NCBI GenBank assembly: GCA_964591455.1
Contig: CAZQDZ010000027.1
Coordinates: 1 to 64,000, forward strand
DNA length: 64,000 nucleotides
From: RFSX01 sp964591455
GTDB lineage: Bacteria; Bacteroidota; Bacteroidia; Chitinophagales; Saprospiraceae
Direction: 5' to 3'
Position 1 is the stretch's first letter, and each line of letters begins with the position of its first letter. Of this stretch, positions 1-9,068 are shown one piece after another. The translations under genes were made by a program, and so were the position numbers. The notes beneath the pieces were generated by a model, which saw only the letters and a list, made by a program, of their open reading frames with translations, ran no database searches and was not told the origin of the DNA.

Positions 1-518
<518 letters not shown>

Positions 519-656
519 ATTGCTCTTTATAGTGCTTTCTCCGATAAATCGGAGAATACTAAAATCAAATTTGTTGTGTTTCTGACTCTGTGTTCTTCTT
601 ACCTAAAAATTTACCATGTCAATTTCTCTTTAAACCGCTTCCTTCGAAACGGACGG

Positions 657-688
657 CAAAAATACCATCAACTGAATCTATTTTGCAA
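657..688 (-). promoter_or_regulatory. Predicted rRNA promoter (Bacteroidota type)
   Basis: On the minus strand a -7 element TATTTTTG (657-664) is preceded, after 21 bases, by a TTG -33 element (686-688). This matches the Bacteroidota housekeeping-sigma consensus TTG-N19-21-TAnnTTTG. It sits about 140 bases upstream of the 16S 5' end, as expected for an rRNA leader. That leader also holds an 8-bp hairpin (TTCTCCGA/TCGGAGAA) near 538-557. The remaining bases between the rRNA and crtB hold nothing else recognisable. Confidence 0.6.
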
Positions 689-718
689 GGAATGGCTTAA
701 TTAATTTTCAACAAAAAA

Positions 719-1555
719 TTAAATAAGGTTAAGTGAGTTTTTTAAAGAATACTTAGCAAGAAGGTAGGCCTTCTTGCTGTTTTTTATTCTGACTCTTTTG
801 TTCAAAATCGTTAGAAAACTAGTTTTCTTGATTTTTTGGAACAAGTTGTAATAGAATATATAGGCTATAAAAACTCCAAATCGCGCTTTTGGGGGAAGTG
901 AACGTATTCCTTCTAAGCCATTTTGAAAATCCAAATCGATGTCCTCTTCAATTTCCATTTTGTCTGATTCGGTGAAGTTTTTGAGGTCTACGTCGGGAAA
1001 ATAAGTTCTGCCTTTATTCTCGTAATCATCTTTAATATCTCTTAGGAAGTTGACTTTTTGGAAGGCAGACCCTAAGGCCATAGCACTTGTTTTGAGGTCC
1101 TCATATTGCTTTGGCTTATTATGAAGGAAAATCTTGAGGCACATTAATCCAACTACTTCAGCTGAGCCGAATATATATTTCTCATAAAGTTTTCGATTAT
1201 AATTATGGTCATCTAAGTCCATAGCCATTGAATCTAAGAAGGCATTAATGAGATCTAATCCTATGTCATATTCATTTACAACCAGCTGAAAGGCTTGCAG
1301 GACAGGATTTAGACTAATTTGCTCATTTATTGCGGTGTGGGTATCCTTTCTAAACTTATTAAGTAATACTGCTTTATCGTGGTCATGGAACGTGTCTACA
1401 ATTTCGTCTGCGAACCTTACAAAGCCATAAATAGAATATATAGGACTCCTTAAGTCTTTGTGAAACAGTCTAATACCTAAGGAAAAGGAGGTACTGTAGC
1501 TTTTAGTTATGTGTTTGCTACATTCGATACAGACCTTATCATATAAGTCAATCAT
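719..1555 (-). CDS. crtB: Phytoene/squalene synthase family protein
   Basis: The 278-residue protein belongs to the trans-isoprenyl diphosphate synthase head-to-head family. Such enzymes condense two geranylgeranyl diphosphates to phytoene, the first committed carotenoid step. Visible signatures are FVRFADEIVDTFHD (about residues 45-58), which carries the first Asp-rich motif, and KVNFLRDIKDDYENKGRTYF (about 167-186), the second. Length is normal for bacterial CrtB. Its start overlaps the end of crtI by 8 bases, so the two are co-transcribed and probably translationally coupled. Phytoene rather than squalene is inferred from the crtI partner. A perfect 10-bp hairpin lies inside the last codons (see separate entry). 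Confidence 0.93.
   Translation of the reverse strand: MIDLYDKVCIECSKHITKSYSTSFSLGIRLFHKDLRSPIYSIYGFVRFADEIVDTFHDHDKAVLLNKFRKDTHTAINEQISLNPVLQAFQLVVNEYDIGLDLINAFLDSMAMDLDDHNYNRKLYEKYIFGSAEVVGLMCLKIFLHNKPKQYEDLKTSAMALGSAFQKVNFLRDIKDDYENKGRTYFPDVDLKNFTESDKMEIEEDIDLDFQNGLEGIRSLPPKARFGVFIAYIFYYNLFQKIKKTSFLTILNKRVRIKNSKKAYLLAKYSLKNSLNLI
755..788 (+). terminator. Terminator-like hairpin antisense to the crtB 3' end
   Basis: Perfect 10-bp arms AGCAAGAAGG / CCTTCTTGCT (755-764 and 769-778) enclose a 4-base loop. On the plus strand they are followed by GTTTTTTATT, the layout of an intrinsic terminator. On the minus strand the downstream side is not T-rich, so it would not stop crtB mRNA. It lies within crtB codons for a Lys-Lys-Ala-Tyr-Leu-Leu-Ala stretch, so it could be a coincidence of coding sequence. 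No plus-strand gene is seen upstream of it. Confidence 0.35.
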
Positions 1556-3026
1556 GGCGATATTTTTTAATGATTTGAGATGCTGCTATTTGTCCTGAAA
1601 TAATAGAAGGAGGGAGTCCCGGTCCAGGAGTAGTCAATTGACCTGCATAATACAAGTTATCAATTTTTTTGCTTTTTATAGATGGTTTGAGATTGGCTGT
1701 TTGCAAAAGTGTATTTGCCAATCCATACGCATTACCTTTAAATGAGTTATAAACACTCTTAAAATCCTGAACAGAAAATTTTCTCTGGAAAGTAATTTGG
1801 CTTTCAAAATTATAGCCTAAGAGCTTTTCAATTCTCTTTATCATAAGGTTAATATACTGGTTAGTAACCTCCTCATCATCTTTCAAATCAGGCGCGATAG
1901 GCATAAGCAGGAATAGATTCTCCATACCACATGGAGCAACCGAGTCATCTGTTCTAGATGGACAGCAGGCATAAAATAATGGGTTATCAGGCCACTTTGG
2001 CTCCTTATAAATCTGATATGCGTGCTGATTAAAATCTGCATCAAAGAATAGATTGTGATGTTCTAGGCCTTCCAATTTTCTAGAAACACCAAGAAAAACA
2101 AGCAGACTAGAAGGTGCCATCTTTCTGGTTTCCCAGTATTTATTACTATAGGATTGATAATTAGGATCAAGCAATGATTGGTCTACATGGTGGTAGTCAG
2201 AACCAGCCAAGATAATATCGGCGTCGTAAATGTCATTTTTAGTTTTGACTTGAGTTATTCTATTTCCATTGTATTTAAACCCTTGTACAGGCTCATTAAA
2301 CTTAAAGTGGACTCCTTGTTCTTGTGCTAATCTATAGAAAGCTTTTGCGATTTCGTACATACCTCCTTTAGGGTACCAGGTACCTAGTTTCAAGTCTGCG
2401 TAGTTCATCAAGCTATAGAGGGCTGGAGTATCTTCAGGTGTTGCCCCCAAAAAAAGGCAAGGGAACTTTAGAATCTCCCTTAGTCTTGAATCCCTCACTA
2501 CATTTTCGACCTCCTTAGAAATGGAAGAAAACATTTGTAATCTAAAGACACTCTTAATGACTCTGAAGTCTGCAAACTCTAATAGAGAGTGCCCTGGTTT
2601 CCAAACGAATTCATTCATGCCAACTTCATATTTGTACTTGGCGTGATCTAAAAATTTTCTGAGACGTGAAGCAGAGCCGTTTTCAATGTTCTCGAACAAA
2701 GCTTCTAATTCATTATAATTCGCTGGAATATCAATGACTTCGCCTTTTTTCCAAACAACTTTATAGGAAGGATCTAATCTTTGTAGGTTATAAAAATCAG
2801 AGGTATTATATCCAAATCTTTGATAGAAATTCTCGAATATTTCAGGCATCCAATACCAACTAGGGCCCATATCAAAGTGAAAGTCGCCATGAGAAAAGGT
2901 ATTAATTCTACCACCGGCTTTATCGTTCTTTTCAAATACAGTAACATTAAACTCTTTTTGAGCTAAGACTGCTGCTGCACTCATGCTTGCTATACCCGCT
3001 CCAATTATAGATACATCTGATTTCAC
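1548..3026 (-). CDS. crtI: Phytoene desaturase (CrtI-type)
   Basis: This 492-residue FAD-dependent enzyme desaturates phytoene towards lycopene. The N-terminal dinucleotide-binding fold reads VSIIGAGIASMSAAAVLA (about residues 5-22), followed by VFEKNDKAGGRINTF. The C-terminal CrtI signature NLYYAGQLTTPGPGLPPSII (about 458-477) ends the FAD domain. The start codon is GTG at 3026. The gene lies directly upstream of crtB with an 8-base overlap, which supports a two-gene carotenoid operon. Other CrtI relatives (CrtD, CrtNb) share the fold, but pairing with crtB favours phytoene desaturase. Confidence 0.93.
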   Translation of the reverse strand: MKSDVSIIGAGIASMSAAAVLAQKEFNVTVFEKNDKAGGRINTFSHGDFHFDMGPSWYWMPEIFENFYQRFGYNTSDFYNLQRLDPSYKVVWKKGEVIDIPANYNELEALFENIENGSASRLRKFLDHAKYKYEVGMNEFVWKPGHSLLEFADFRVIKSVFRLQMFSSISKEVENVVRDSRLREILKFPCLFLGATPEDTPALYSLMNYADLKLGTWYPKGGMYEIAKAFYRLAQEQGVHFKFNEPVQGFKYNGNRITQVKTKNDIYDADIILAGSDYHHVDQSLLDPNYQSYSNKYWETRKMAPSSLLVFLGVSRKLEGLEHHNLFFDADFNQHAYQIYKEPKWPDNPLFYACCPSRTDDSVAPCGMENLFLLMPIAPDLKDDEEVTNQYINLMIKRIEKLLGYNFESQITFQRKFSVQDFKSVYNSFKGNAYGLANTLLQTANLKPSIKSKKIDNLYYAGQLTTPGPGLPPSIISGQIAASQIIKKYRHD

Positions 3027-3069
3027 TCAGCAATATAATTATATAAAGGTTGTCAGCTTAAAGCAATAA

Positions 3070-3107
3070 TGAAAATAAAATGCCTGAGACAATGAATGTC
3101 TCAGGCA
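3070..3107 (-). terminator. Intrinsic terminator of rpsA
   Basis: A perfect 11-bp stem TGCCTGAGACA / TGTCTCAGGCA (3081-3091, 3097-3107) with a 5-base loop is followed on the minus strand by a T-rich run (TTTTATTTTC). It lies about 30 bases beyond the rpsA stop codon and separates rpsA from crtI. Confidence 0.85.
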
Positions 3108-3136
3108 CTATAACTGTGTATCTAAAAGGTAGGCTT

Positions 3137-5464
3137 TTATTTCTTACCTCCGTCTAATCTATCTTGCAGTTCCTTCAATTCATCCCATTTCCCGTCTGCC
3201 GCCAACTTAGATTGCTCTGGCCATGTAGATGGATCATGTACTCTATATCTAGAACCCGCTTCTTCTAAGATGGCTTTAAGTCTGTCTACTTCTGCAGAAG
3301 CCAAATCTCCAAAAGTTTTGACTCCATTATTCTGAAGCAACTCTGAGATTTTTGGTCCAATCCCTTCTATCTTTTTTAAATCATCTACTTTATCTGTACT
3401 TGCAGTTTGGTCTTCAGCTGCTGGAGTCGTTGCTTTTTCTTCCACTTCCTCAGGTTCCTTGGTCTCTTCTACTTTGGCAGGAACTTCTGGCTCTTTAGCT
3501 TCAACAACTTCTGGCTTCGCTTCTACTTTCTCTTCTTTCTGAGCCTCTTTACTAGCTGCAAAGGCTCCTTGCAACTCACTGAATACTCCTAAATCACCCA
3601 AAGTGGTATTTTCCATCTTTGAATTTTGCTTCGTAACAGCTGATCTAGTTCTATTTCTTTCTAAGTCTTTTTCTTTTCTCACTTCACCTTCTGCTTCTCT
3701 CTTAATATCATCAAGGTATCGGAGGTGAGAAACTATGATTCGCTTATCATCTCTATTGAACTCAATCACCTTAACAGTCAATGATTCATCAACAGCAGCA
3801 TTAGATCCATCTTCTTTCTTAATGTGCTTAAATGGTGCAAAGGCCTCCAATCCGTAAGGTAACTGGACTATAGCTCCTCTATCCTCTCTCTTAATTACTG
3901 TCGCTTCATGGTATGATCCAACTGGGAATACATTTTCAAAAGTATCCCAAGGATTTTCTTCAAGTTGTTTATGTCCAAGAGATAGCTTTCTGCTTTCCAT
4001 ATCTACTTCTAAAATCTGGATATTTATCTTCTCTCCAACTTTAGTGAATTCTGAAGGATGCGAGTATCTCTTTGTCCATGATAGGTCTGAGATATGAACC
4101 ATACCTCCAATTCCCTCTTCCAACTCAACAAAAACTCCATAAGGTGTCAGATTCTTAACTTCACCAGAATGCTTAGAACCAGATGGATATTGTTCCTGCA
4201 CTTTTGACCAAGGGTCATCAAGCAATTGTTTGATACTTAAAGACATTTTCCTGTCCTCTCTATCAATAGTTACAATTTTAGCTTCGAACTCCTGACCAAG
4301 CGTAAAGTATTCTCTTGCATTAACTGGCTGATTACTCCAAGTAACTTCTGAGACGTGAATCAGGCCTTCTACACCAGGAATAATCTCTAGGAAAGCACCA
4401 TAATCTTCTATGTTTACAATTTTACCTTTGATTGGTGATCCCTCTACGACTTCTGCCCCAAGCACTTCCCATGGATGCGGTTGTAATTGCTTAAGTCCTA
4501 GTGAAATTCTCTTCTTATCTTCATCAAAATCAAGTACTACGACATTAAGTTTTTGGTTAAGCTCAAGAACTTCTGATGGATGATTAATTCTTCCCCACGA
4601 GATGTCAGTGATGTATAATAAACCATCTACTCCACCTAAATCCATAAAGGCTCCGAAATCTGTAATATTCTTTACAAGTCCTTCTAAAACTTGTCCTTTC
4701 TCAAGACCACTTATGATTGCTTCTCTCTGTTCTGCTAGATCACTTTCAATCAATGCTTTGTGAGATACAACCGCATTTTTTATAACCTCATTAATCTTGA
4801 CAACTTTAAATTCCATTGTCTTTCCAAGGTAAGAATCATAATCAATAATCGGCTTTATGTCAATCTGAGAACCAGGCAGGAAAGTCTCTAGTCCTCCCAT
4901 ATCAACGATTAGACCTCCTTTGGTTTTACTTACAACGCTACCTTTTAGGATAATACCATTATTATATGAGTCGACAATATCGTCCCATGCTTTGATAAGC
5001 TTAGCCTTTCTTCTTGAAAGCTGTAGCTGACCTTTTTCATCTTCCTTAGCTTCAATATAAACTAGGACTTTATCTCCAGGCTTGATATCAGGTGTATCTC
5101 TGAATTCAGTCAATGAAATAAGTCCATCTGACTTATAGTTAATATCTAGCAATACATTTCCATCATTAATACTAGAAACTGTAGCTTCTATCAATTCGTA
5201 CTCAGATATACTATTAAGGGATTGCTCGTAATCTTTGAGATAATTTTCAATCTCTGATTCTGTGTAATTAAGAGTGGCTTTGTTAGTAATAGACCAATCA
5301 AAATCATCATGAGGCGTAGCTGCAAGTTTGAGATTTTCATCTTCAGTCTCTAGCTCTATTTGCTCTGGACCATCATCTTCTTTTACTAAGGTGTTTTTTA
5401 GTTCTTCACCTGAAGACTCCACGATTGGGTCTTTTGTTACAAGATTATTATCATCATTTGCCAT
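3137..5464 (-). CDS. rpsA: 30S ribosomal protein bS1 with C-terminal HhH-like extension
   Basis: The 775-residue protein carries six S1 (OB-fold) RNA-binding repeats, at roughly residues 85-150, 170-240, 255-325, 340-410, 430-500 and 515-580. Repeats 3-5 show the typical DFGAF/DYGAF cores. bS1 helps mRNA bind the small subunit. The usual protein ends soon after repeat 6. Here a charged Glu/Lys/Ala/Pro-rich linker (about 590-690) leads to an unusual last 80 residues. These start with KKIEGIGPKISELL, a helix-hairpin-helix motif, and contain STWPEQSKLAADGKWDEL. A closely similar tail ends bS6 in this window. The role of the tail is unknown. Confidence 0.95.
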   Translation of the reverse strand: MANDDNNLVTKDPIVESSGEELKNTLVKEDDGPEQIELETEDENLKLAATPHDDFDWSITNKATLNYTESEIENYLKDYEQSLNSISEYELIEATVSSINDGNVLLDINYKSDGLISLTEFRDTPDIKPGDKVLVYIEAKEDEKGQLQLSRRKAKLIKAWDDIVDSYNNGIILKGSVVSKTKGGLIVDMGGLETFLPGSQIDIKPIIDYDSYLGKTMEFKVVKINEVIKNAVVSHKALIESDLAEQREAIISGLEKGQVLEGLVKNITDFGAFMDLGGVDGLLYITDISWGRINHPSEVLELNQKLNVVVLDFDEDKKRISLGLKQLQPHPWEVLGAEVVEGSPIKGKIVNIEDYGAFLEIIPGVEGLIHVSEVTWSNQPVNAREYFTLGQEFEAKIVTIDREDRKMSLSIKQLLDDPWSKVQEQYPSGSKHSGEVKNLTPYGVFVELEEGIGGMVHISDLSWTKRYSHPSEFTKVGEKINIQILEVDMESRKLSLGHKQLEENPWDTFENVFPVGSYHEATVIKREDRGAIVQLPYGLEAFAPFKHIKKEDGSNAAVDESLTVKVIEFNRDDKRIIVSHLRYLDDIKREAEGEVRKEKDLERNRTRSAVTKQNSKMENTTLGDLGVFSELQGAFAASKEAQKEEKVEAKPEVVEAKEPEVPAKVEETKEPEEVEEKATTPAAEDQTASTDKVDDLKKIEGIGPKISELLQNNGVKTFGDLASAEVDRLKAILEEAGSRYRVHDPSTWPEQSKLAADGKWDELKELQDRLDGGKK

Positions 5465-5710
5465 GATATTTAATCAGGTTTGTATGTCTTCCTCAGCAGG
5501 AAAACAGAGGTTAAATAATAAAGGACCGCGAAAATACTGCTATTCTTAGTAAAAGAAAAGGGAAATTGTACAAATAAACGATGAGTGGAAGGGGTCTAAA
5601 ACAAAGAGACATCAATCATTCTTTAATGGTGTGTAAATAGCACTCTTCTATCAACTTAGAAGATATATATAATGACTTCATTATATTGGGCATATAAATC
5701 AAAGTAAAAG

Positions 5711-7372
5711 ATGAATAATAACAGACCTTGGCTTGACATCTACCCGAATGGTGCTCCTGCAAACATAGATGCAGATAAGTACCCAACTGTGGTTCACTAT
5801 ATGAAGGAAGTGTGCGAAAATCTATCGAAGCAACCAGCCTTTGCAAGTATGGGGGTGACCATGTCGTATAAAGAGCTAGATGAAATGAGTACAAACTTTG
5901 CAGCTTACCTTCACAGCAGAGGGCTAGAGCCAGGGGATAGAATGGCGATAATGATGCCTAATATTCTTCAATATCCTGTCGCGCTATTTGGTCTTTTGAA
6001 AGCTGGTGTAATCGTGGTCAATACGAATCCACTTTATACTGCGAGGGAAATGGAGCATCAATTTAATAACAGTGGTGTTAAGGCAATTGTAATCGTAGAG
6101 AACTTTGCTCATAACCTCGAAAAGATTTTAGGCAAGACTAAGATTAAAACTATAATACTGACCAGTATAGGAGAGATGCTTGGTGGCTTCAAGGGCAAGA
6201 TGGTGAACTTCGTTCTTAAGAATGTCAGGAAGATGGTACCAAAATATAATCTGCCAAATACGATAATGATGAAGCAGGCTATCAAGGATGGAAAAAAGTT
6301 TAAGATTAATGCATTTGAAAGCCATCCTGAATCTGTCATAGTCCACCAATATACTGGTGGTACAACTGGTGTGAGTAAAGGGGCCATGCTCACCAATCGA
6401 AATTTGGTGGCAAACATGTTACAGATTAAAGCATTCATCGGACCATATTTAGAAGGCATAGATGCTCCCGTTATACTTGCCCCGTTACCACTATATCACA
6501 TTTTTGCATTTACCGTAAATTGTTTGGCGGGAATGGATATGGGTGCAATGACTGTACTCATCGTAAATCCAAGAGACCTCAAGTCTGTAGTAAAGGAGTT
6601 TGAGAGATATACAGTGCATGGTATGACGGGTGTAAATACATTATATAATGCGCTTCTTAACGACGAAGGGTTTAGAAATGCCAATTGGAAAAGTTTGTCA
6701 ATGGTTGCTGCCGGAGGTACCGCCTTACAAAAAGATGTTTCTGACAGATGGGAGGAATTAACTGGGGCCCAGATTTCAGAAGGATATGGAATGACAGAAG
6801 CTTCTCCAGTAGTCACTACAAATCCGTATAAGAGAACAAGAGTAGGAACAGCGGGCATTCCAGTGCCTTCTACTGATCTACGAATAGTAGATGACAAAGG
6901 CGAGGCACTTGCCCAAGGGGAGGTAGGTGAAATTCAAGTCAAGGGTCCTCAAGTAATGAAGGGATACTATAACAGGCCTGAAGAAACAGCAAATACCATT
7001 ACTCCCGATGGGTGGCTTAAAACTGGGGATATAGGAAAATTGGATAAAGAGGGATACCTCTCTATTGTAGATCGTAAAAAAGATATGATCCTTGTGTCGG
7101 GCTTTAATGTTTACCCAAATGAAATAGAAGATGTGGTGTGTATGCATTCTAAGGTACTAGAGTGTGCTGCAATAGGGGTACCGAGCGAAAAGTCTGGTGA
7201 AGCTGTAAAAATATTTGTGGTTAAAAAGGATAAAAGCCTGAAAGAAGATGAACTTATAAACCATTGCAAGCAAAACCTGACTGGCTATAAAGTGCCGAAG
7301 CAAATCGTATTTATTAAGGAGCTACCTAAGTCTAATGTAGGGAAGATTCTGAGAAAAAAGCTTAAAGAATAA
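5711..7372 (+). CDS. fadD: Long-chain fatty acid-CoA ligase (AMP-binding)
   Basis: This 553-residue member of the ANL superfamily would activate fatty acids to acyl-CoA through an acyl-adenylate. The P-loop-like motif YTGGTTGVSKGAML is at about residue 213, the A5 motif GYGMTEASP at about 358, and the A7/A8 region DGWLKTGDIG followed by DRKKDMILVSGFNVYP at about 435-465. A C-terminal Lys in SNVGKILRKKLKE is the expected catalytic lysine. Length and motif order match FadD-type ligases. It stands alone, divergent from rpsA and convergent with rplI. The exact chain-length preference cannot be read from sequence. Confidence 0.9.
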   Translation: MNNNRPWLDIYPNGAPANIDADKYPTVVHYMKEVCENLSKQPAFASMGVTMSYKELDEMSTNFAAYLHSRGLEPGDRMAIMMPNILQYPVALFGLLKAGVIVVNTNPLYTAREMEHQFNNSGVKAIVIVENFAHNLEKILGKTKIKTIILTSIGEMLGGFKGKMVNFVLKNVRKMVPKYNLPNTIMMKQAIKDGKKFKINAFESHPESVIVHQYTGGTTGVSKGAMLTNRNLVANMLQIKAFIGPYLEGIDAPVILAPLPLYHIFAFTVNCLAGMDMGAMTVLIVNPRDLKSVVKEFERYTVHGMTGVNTLYNALLNDEGFRNANWKSLSMVAAGGTALQKDVSDRWEELTGAQISEGYGMTEASPVVTTNPYKRTRVGTAGIPVPSTDLRIVDDKGEALAQGEVGEIQVKGPQVMKGYYNRPEETANTITPDGWLKTGDIGKLDKEGYLSIVDRKKDMILVSGFNVYPNEIEDVVCMHSKVLECAAIGVPSEKSGEAVKIFVVKKDKSLKEDELINHCKQNLTGYKVPKQIVFIKELPKSNVGKILRKKLKE

Positions 7373-7375
7373 TTC

Positions 7376-7410
7376 TAAAAAAAATGGCCGCTAGTAAATC
7401 TAGCAGCCAT
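7376..7410 (-). terminator. Terminator between the convergent fadD and rplI genes
   Basis: An 11-bp stem with one mismatch (7384-7394 pairing with 7400-7410) and a TAAAT loop is flanked on its left by eight A's. On the minus strand this gives a T8 tract after the hairpin, so it should end the rpsF-rpsR-rplI mRNA. On the plus strand it begins 12 bases beyond the fadD stop and may slow that transcript too, although no strong T tract follows it. Confidence 0.8.
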
Positions 7411-7434
7411 TAATCTTTCGAGTTGGTTTGTATA

Positions 7435-7881
7435 TTATTCTTTAACTAATTCAATCTCGATTTTTTCTACGACATCGGGATGGAAAGCTATTTCTACTGG
7501 ATAAGTTCCTATTTCCTTAGGATCCTCAGGCAATGAAACTTTCTTTCTTTCAATTTCGATACCAAACTTGTCTTTAAGGGCTGCTAGTACTTGTACGTTA
7601 GTGACTTTACCAAATATTTTTCCAGATGTACCTGACTTTACACCTATAGTAAGTGTCTGTCCAGAAATCTTTGCAGCCATGGACTTATAGTCCTCTAGCT
7701 TAGCGTTTTCTTTAGCTTGAATATCAGCGAGAATTTTGTCGAGTTTCTTTTTGTTGGTTGGGTTAGCTATAACACCAAAACCTTGAGGAATCAGATAGTT
7801 ACGACCATATCCAGCCTTTACCTTGACAACGTCATGCTTATACCCAAGGTTATCCACATTTTGTAATAAGATTAATTCCAT
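7435..7881 (-). CDS. rplI: 50S ribosomal protein bL9
   Basis: The 148-residue protein has the classic bL9 N-terminal domain (MELILLQNVDNLGYKHDVVK, then GYGRNYLIPQG), a long connecting helix and a C-terminal rRNA-binding domain (SGKIFGKVTNVQV). It binds 23S rRNA near the L1 stalk and affects reading-frame maintenance. It is last in the rpsF-rpsR-rplI operon, 19 bases after rpsR, a widespread bacterial order. Confidence 0.97.
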   Translation of the reverse strand: MELILLQNVDNLGYKHDVVKVKAGYGRNYLIPQGFGVIANPTNKKKLDKILADIQAKENAKLEDYKSMAAKISGQTLTIGVKSGTSGKIFGKVTNVQVLAALKDKFGIEIERKKVSLPEDPKEIGTYPVEIAFHPDVVEKIEIELVKE

Positions 7882-7900
7882 TACTAATTCTATTTTCTGA

Positions 7901-8167
7901 TTACTTAAGTAAATCTGTTACATATGGTAGCAGACCAAGATGTCTAGCTCTCTTGACAGCTACAGCAACTTTTTTCTGATACTTGAGAGAATTACCTGTT
8001 ATTCTTCTTGGAAGCATTTTCCCTTGAGGATTCACAAACTGAATTAGAAAATCAGGGTCTTTGTAATCAATATGTTTGATACCGTACTTTCTAAATCGGC
8101 AATATTTCTTTTTATCTTTTCCAAGGTTCGGGTTACTCAGAAATTTTATATCGTCTCTAGATGCCAT
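7901..8167 (-). CDS. rpsR: 30S ribosomal protein bS18
   Basis: The 88-residue small basic protein contains the bS18 core: KKYCRFRKYGIKHIDYKD and then LPRRITGNSLKYQKKVAVAV KRARHLGLLPY. bS18 pairs with bS6 on the platform of the 30S subunit. The gene lies 38 bases downstream of rpsF and 19 bases upstream of rplI. Length is typical. Confidence 0.97.
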   Translation of the reverse strand: MASRDDIKFLSNPNLGKDKKKYCRFRKYGIKHIDYKDPDFLIQFVNPQGKMLPRRITGNSLKYQKKVAVAVKRARHLGLLPYVTDLLK

Positions 8168-8205
8168 AATTCTTTGCTATAATATTTAAATAAAGTGGAA
8201 GTAAT

Positions 8206-8868
8206 TTATTCTTCTTCGCCTACATCTTTCCCTCCTATCAATTTCCCCTTCAACTTATTGAGTTCAGACCATTTTCCATCAGCTGCTAATTGTCCTTGCT
8301 CAGGCCAAGATGCTGGGTCGTGGCCAGCAAATGATGGTCCACCTTTAGTAAGTATATCTTTTATTTCAGCAGGTGTAGATCCTGATAGTGCTGAATAGGT
8401 AGCAATGCCTGCAGTAGTCATCAGTTTAGCAATCTTTGGCCCAATACCTTCAATCAGTGTCAAATCGTCTTTGGCAACTCTGTAAGAAGGTTTCTCTCCT
8501 TTCTTATCAGTCTCTTCTGCTGATTTCTTCGCTTTGCCAATTAAACCATTACGCTTATCTTCATTATACTTGATACCGTACTTGTCTAGCTTGACAGTAA
8601 GGAATCTCATAATGCGCTCGTCCCTTCTCATGGCTAACTCTACCTTGGGTATAGCTGTCCCAGTCTCTGTCTGAAACTCTATGCACTTATAGACACCAGA
8701 ATTCTTCTTGTTAATTGGATAGGCGAGTTGCTTGAGGCCCATATTGTCTACATTAACTATGGTGCAACCTTCGTCCTTAATAAGCTTTTCATAAGCTTTT
8801 GCTGCCGTTTGCGCTTCATCACCTGGCAGTACTGGATCGATGATAAAGGTAATCTCGTATTGTCTCAT
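8206..8868 (-). CDS. rpsF: 30S ribosomal protein bS6 with C-terminal HhH-like extension
   Basis: The product is 220 residues when started at 8868 (MRQYEITFIIDPVLPG, the normal bS6 beginning). The frame is open 36 codons further upstream, but that stretch overlaps the predicted promoter (8909-8940), so the shorter start is preferred. Residues 1-110 are the ordinary bS6 fold (MRRDERIMRFLTVKLDKYG at its end). The last 75 residues are extra: LTLIEGIGPKIAKLM, a helix-hairpin-helix motif, then ASWPEQGQLAADGKWSEL. This closely matches the tail of bS1 at 3.1 kb. bS6 binds bS18 and 16S rRNA on the platform. Confidence 0.95.
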   Translation of the reverse strand: MRQYEITFIIDPVLPGDEAQTAAKAYEKLIKDEGCTIVNVDNMGLKQLAYPINKKNSGVYKCIEFQTETGTAIPKVELAMRRDERIMRFLTVKLDKYGIKYNEDKRNGLIGKAKKSAEETDKKGEKPSYRVAKDDLTLIEGIGPKIAKLMTTAGIATYSALSGSTPAEIKDILTKGGPSFAGHDPASWPEQGQLAADGKWSELNKLKGKLIGGKDVGEEE

Positions 8869-8908
8869 TAAAATGAGTTGATTATAAACAAATATTTCAA
8901 AAGGGCTG

Positions 8909-8940
8909 CAAATATATACGATATAAGATATTAATGCAAA
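8909..8940 (-). promoter_or_regulatory. Predicted promoter of the rpsF-rpsR-rplI operon
   Basis: On the minus strand a perfect -7 element TATATTTG (8909-8916) is preceded, after 20 bases, by TTTG (8937-8940). This fits the Bacteroidota consensus. Transcription would begin near 8902, about 34 bases before the chosen rpsF start at 8868, and this argues against the longer reading frame start at 8976. Confidence 0.65.
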
Positions 8941-9044
8941 ACAAATTACCATTAGCTGGAGATAGACCAACATCAATAAATTGAAAGAAGACTAATAAAT
9001 AATACAATAGAAAGAGGATTAGTGTAGTAGATATATCAGAAATG

Positions 9045-9052
9045 TATATTTG
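9045..9052 (+). promoter_or_regulatory. Predicted -7 element of the DUF4920 gene
   Basis: TATATTTG matches TAnnTTTG exactly and lies 16 bases before the ATG at 9069. A weak -33 element (TTAG, 9019-9022) lies 22 bases upstream. The element overlaps the upstream in-frame ATG at 9042, which makes 9069 the likelier start and implies a short leader. Confidence 0.45.
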
Positions 9053-9068
9053 TCTAACGAAAATTATT

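Noticed and set aside
5616..7147. Minus-strand frames opposite the acyl-CoA ligase gene (5616-5894, 6109-6459, 6496-6897, 6878-7147)
   Set aside because: They overlap a complete AMP-binding enzyme on the other strand and show no recognisable motifs.
8869..8976. A longer bS6 start at 8976, adding 36 hydrophobic residues
   Set aside because: The predicted promoter -7 element at 8909-8916 lies inside this extension, and the normal bS6 start MRQYE is at 8868.
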